Of a stretch of 8,542 nt of DNA, positions 6,814-8,542 are shown in pieces. How positions within the stretch are numbered: position 1 is the first letter of the stretch; each line of letters begins with the position of its first letter. The stretch is taken from assembly GCA_900770785.1 (NCBI GenBank), contig CAAGLJ010000097.1:1-8542 (forward strand). The letters are read 5' to 3'. The notes under the pieces are model-generated. The model searched no databases, had not been told where the DNA came from, and worked only from the letters and a program-made list of their open reading frames with translations. Position numbers and translations under genes: made by a program. Source of the stretch: Lachnospiraceae bacterium (GTDB lineage Bacteria > Bacillota > Clostridia > Lachnospirales > Lachnospiraceae).

Positions 6814-6841
6814 ATTATAGCATATATATAAAAAAAGTGAA
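6814..6841 (-). promoter_or_regulatory. Probable promoter of merR
   Basis: On the - strand, TATAAT (6819-6814) is a perfect -10 box preceded after 16 bases by TTCACT (6841-6836), a fair -35. Transcription would start near 6807, inside the operator-like repeat. The -10 box is also one arm of an inverted repeat, GCTATAAT at 6795-6802 and ATTATAGC at 6814-6821, with 11 bases between. Confidence 0.55.
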
Positions 6842-6848
6842 AAATAGC

Positions 6849-6886
6849 ACTTGCCAGTAATCTACTGTGAAGGGGCAGTTTTTATA
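6849..6886. other. Imperfect hairpin with T-runs on both sides, possible bidirectional terminator
   Basis: An inner stem CAGTA (6855-6859) with TACTG (6863-6867) and an outer pairing of ACT-GC (6849-6854, one base bulged) with GCAGT (6875-6879) are followed on the + strand by TTTTTAT. On the - strand the same structure is followed by GCTATTTTTC. The inner and outer stems are joined by a 7-base bulge, so stability is doubtful. No gene in the window is transcribed directly into it. It could be an insulator between the merR cassette and the nrtR operon, or a leftover from the original surroundings. Confidence 0.3.
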
Positions 6887-6949
6887 ATATAAAAAGTATC
6901 TTGATTTATGGAATTACTATAGACAGTTTATAAAAAATGTTAATTTTGG

Positions 6950-6990
6950 ATTATTGCCTCCGCGCCTTGTCGGCATAGCAGCTTTTTGAA
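6950..6990. other. Isolated GC-rich patch in the AT-rich intergenic region
   Basis: About 25 GC-rich bases (6955-6981) stand out in a 315-base region that is otherwise very AT-rich. TGCC (6955-6958) can pair with GGCA (6972-6975), with a 13-base loop, and a run of five T follows at 6983-6987. The stem is too short for a confident terminator. Between the hairpin at 6849-6886 and the nrtR promoter I see no open frame with a ribosome binding site and nothing else that I can name. Confidence 0.25.
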
Positions 6991-7001
6991 GATAAAAATA
7001 A

Positions 7002-7030
7002 TTGACAAGATATAAATAAATTGATATTAT
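7002..7030 (+). promoter_or_regulatory. Strong sigma-A promoter of nrtR-pncA
   Basis: A consensus TTGACA (7002-7007) and TATTAT (7025-7030) are separated by 17 bases. Transcription should start near 7037, leaving a leader of about 24 bases before ATG 7061. The -10 box lies inside an inverted repeat, so the promoter is probably repressible. Confidence 0.8.
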
Positions 7031-7038
7031 CAATTAAT
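7016..7038. promoter_or_regulatory. Probable NrtR operator over the -10 box
   Basis: A perfect 7-bp inverted repeat, AATTGAT (7019-7025) and ATCAATT (7029-7035) around three bases, covers the whole -10 box. After one mismatch the symmetry continues for two more pairs, giving a 23-bp dyad. NrtR proteins bind palindromes of about this size and often control their own operon. The assignment to NrtR is inferred from the position; the AT-rich sequence could also be partly fortuitous. Confidence 0.55.
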
Positions 7039-7060
7039 AAATAAGAGAGTGGAGCATAAA

Positions 7061-7915
7061 ATGAACATAAAGAGTTTGTACGACAAGAGAGAAATAAGCC
7101 CAAAAGAGCGGGAATACCTGGAAAATTACCATATTGAACAGTTTTTCAGACCATCAGTATCCTCCGATATTGCAGCCTTTACGATTGAGAACACGGAGAC
7201 AGAGAATTATCGAAAGGAGGAGGAACGGAAGCTGAAGATTCTTCTGGTAAAGAGAGGACAGCATCCTTTTCGTGGCTATTGGGCACTTCCCGGTGGATTT
7301 TTACAGGAGGAAGAAAGTATAGAGGAATGTGCCCTGCGGGAAATACGGGAAGAAACCAATATACAGCCAATTTCCATGAAGCCTATAGGAGTATTCAGTG
7401 AATGTGGGAGAGATCCCAGGGGTAGAATCATATCTCATGCCTTTACGTCCATTATCCATGATGGGACAAGAGAGGCAGTAGGAGGCGATGATGCCAGTCA
7501 GGCGGAATGGTTCGCCATTTCTTTACAGGAAAAAGATGGGTTACACTATCTGGAAATGGAGAAAGATGAAATCAGATTGACTGCAATATTACAGGAAAAG
7601 AATCACCGTTTTGGCTATAGACAATTTGAAATTCTGGATTCCTGTGGGCTGGCCTTTGACCATGCAGCCATCATTACTACAGCACTTATGAGCCTGAGAA
7701 GAGATGTTTGGGATTTTGAAATGCTGTTCGATTTTTTACCGGAAAAATTCACCCTGAATCATTTGCAAAAGGTACAGGAGCAGATTTTGGATCAGCCGGT
7801 GTTAACAGCAAATTTCAGGAGGAAAATTGCACCTCTGGTGGAAGAAACGAAGGAGCATGTAACGGGGGCAGGACATCGGCCTGCCAGGCTGTATACCAGA
7901 CGAAAAATCAGATAA
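7061..7915 (+). CDS. nrtR: NrtR, Nudix-family regulator of NAD metabolism
   Basis: The 284-residue protein joins an N-terminal Nudix domain to a C-terminal winged helix, the layout of NrtR, which senses ADP-ribose-type NAD metabolites and represses NAD synthesis or salvage genes. The Nudix domain (about 35-180) has WALPGGFLQEEE and the box G79-x5-E85-x7-R93-E-I-R-E-E98; all acidic metal ligands are kept, and only the late Gly of the box is replaced by Asn100. The winged-helix part (about 198-284) shows LAFDHAAII, LPEKFTLNHLQKV, NFRRKI and HRPARLY, typical of NrtR. I chose ATG 7061 because GGAG (7051-7054) is 6 bases upstream; GTG 7049 in frame would leave almost no leader. pncA follows 93 bases later, a classic NrtR target. 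The dyad over the promoter suggests autorepression. A pure Nudix hydrolase is less likely given the C-terminal domain. Confidence 0.87.
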   Translation: MNIKSLYDKREISPKEREYLENYHIEQFFRPSVSSDIAAFTIENTETENYRKEEERKLKILLVKRGQHPFRGYWALPGGFLQEEESIEECALREIREETNIQPISMKPIGVFSECGRDPRGRIISHAFTSIIHDGTREAVGGDDASQAEWFAISLQEKDGLHYLEMEKDEIRLTAILQEKNHRFGYRQFEILDSCGLAFDHAAIITTALMSLRRDVWDFEMLFDFLPEKFTLNHLQKVQEQILDQPVLTANFRRKIAPLVEETKEHVTGAGHRPARLYTRRKIR

Positions 7916-7950
7916 TGAGAATAGGGGAATAAAGAAACTTGCAGAAGCCA

Positions 7951-7970
7951 TCCTTGTGTAAATACAGGGA
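7951..7970 (+). other. Small hairpin between nrtR and pncA
   Basis: TCCTTGTG (7951-7958) pairs with TACAGGGA (7963-7970), using two wobbles, around the loop TAAA. It is followed by an A-rich stretch, not a T-run, so it is not a terminator. In the nrtR-pncA transcript it could act as an RNA-processing or stability element, or mean nothing. Confidence 0.3.
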
Positions 7971-8008
7971 ATAAAAATAATCTGAATAAATAGCAGGAGG
8001 AAAATGGG

Positions 8009-8533
8009 ATGAAAAAGCTATTAATCGTTGTGGATATGCAAAATGACTTCATTGATGCGGCATTGGGAACGCCGCAGGCCCAGGAAATTGTAGAAAAGGC
8101 AGTAGAAAAAATCAGAAATTTTGATGGAAGAATCATTGCTACTTTGGATACTCATGAGCAAGATTATATGGATACTCAGGAGGGAAAACATCTACCTGTG
8201 TCCCATTGTATTCGTGACAGCGACGGATGGCAGCTGAATGAGCGGGTAAGGGAAGCTCTTGAGGAAAAAGGCTATATAGCAGTGACCAAGCCCACCTTTG
8301 GATCGGTGGAACTGGTGGAAATCATTAAAAAGGAAGATGAACAGCGGGAAATGCAAATTCAGCTGATTGGTCTGTGTACGGATATTTGTGTGGTATCTAA
8401 TGCCTTGCTTCTAAAGACCAATTTCCCGGAAGCCAGAATCAGCGTGGACGCATCCTGCTGTGCGGGAGTGACACCTGAAAAGCACAGGGCGGCATTGATG
8501 ACTATGGAGTCCTGCCAGATTGAGATTCTGTAG
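8009..8533 (+). CDS. pncA: Nicotinamidase (isochorismatase-like cysteine hydrolase)
   Basis: The 174-residue protein is a full-length isochorismatase-fold hydrolase. The catalytic triad is visible as Asp9 (VVDMQNDF), Lys94 (VTKPTFGS) and Cys127 (GLCTDICVVSNA). Metal ligands are probably Asp47 and His49 (TLDTH), Glu58 (TQEGKHLP) and His66 (VSHC), the Asp-His-Glu-His set that I recall for the Streptococcus pneumoniae nicotinamidase rather than the Asp-His-His-His set of Mycobacterium. It would deamidate nicotinamide to nicotinic acid in the cytoplasm, feeding NAD salvage. The link to the preceding nrtR strongly supports this role over other isochorismatase activities. AGGAGG (7995-8000) lies 8 bases before the ATG. 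No promoter is evident in the 93-base gap, so it is probably cotranscribed with nrtR. Its terminator would lie beyond the window. Confidence 0.87.
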   Translation: MKKLLIVVDMQNDFIDAALGTPQAQEIVEKAVEKIRNFDGRIIATLDTHEQDYMDTQEGKHLPVSHCIRDSDGWQLNERVREALEEKGYIAVTKPTFGSVELVEIIKKEDEQREMQIQLIGLCTDICVVSNALLLKTNFPEARISVDASCCAGVTPEKHRAALMTMESCQIEIL

Positions 8534-8542
8534 ATTTCAGAA

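Noticed and set aside
4457..6958. TATTGCCT at about 4457 and 6951 as target-site duplication around the cassette
   Set aside because: Only 8 bases match and the two search regions are wide, so a chance match is quite possible. No terminal inverted repeats accompany it.
1..8542. CRISPR array, tRNA or rRNA genes
   Set aside because: No regularly spaced repeats and no tRNA- or rRNA-like stretches were seen on either strand.

Overview
The window looks like the chromosome of an anaerobic Firmicute of the Clostridia, most likely a member of the Lachnospiraceae. The grounds are moderate AT-richness, strong AGGAGG-type ribosome binding sites, sigma-A-like promoters and the style of the housekeeping proteins (a RluF-type pseudouridine synthase, a divergent LigA and an acetyl-type MetA). 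The assignment rests on protein resemblance from memory, not on a search.

Left part (1-4413, all + strand): the C-terminal end of an unrecognised gene that starts outside the window, closed by a clear intrinsic terminator. A sigma-A promoter then drives rluF (23S rRNA pseudouridine synthase), followed after 74 bases by ligA (NAD-dependent DNA ligase). metA (homoserine O-acyltransferase, predicted to use acetyl-CoA) has its own promoter. These are core information-processing and methionine-biosynthesis genes.

Middle part (4463-6745, all - strand, convergent with metA): a three-gene cassette read as merR, then ABC ATPase, then ABC-2 permease. The regulator carries two MerR-type DNA-binding domains in one chain. 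The ATPase gene is preceded by a textbook MerR-type promoter: a 19-bp spacer filled by a perfect 9-bp inverted repeat. A 46-bp stretch covering this promoter is repeated (35 of 46 positions, no gaps) in front of merR, just downstream of a conventional -10 box. The cassette therefore seems to be a self-contained regulated exporter: the regulator probably switches on the transporter and also controls itself. The opposite strand and self-contained regulation suggest an accessory insertion, but I found no integrase, transposase or convincing target-site repeat.

Right part (6746-8542, + strand): an AT-rich 315-base intergenic region holds the merR promoter, two weak hairpins and a strong TTGACA-17-TATTAT promoter whose -10 box lies inside an inverted repeat. 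It drives nrtR (Nudix domain plus winged helix, regulator of NAD metabolism) and then pncA (nicotinamidase). This is a compact NAD-salvage unit in which NrtR probably represses its own operon through the dyad over the -10 box.

The most notable items are the duplicated MerR operator with a double-headed MerR regulator, and the LigA that differs at three positions that are active-site residues in the E. coli enzyme.
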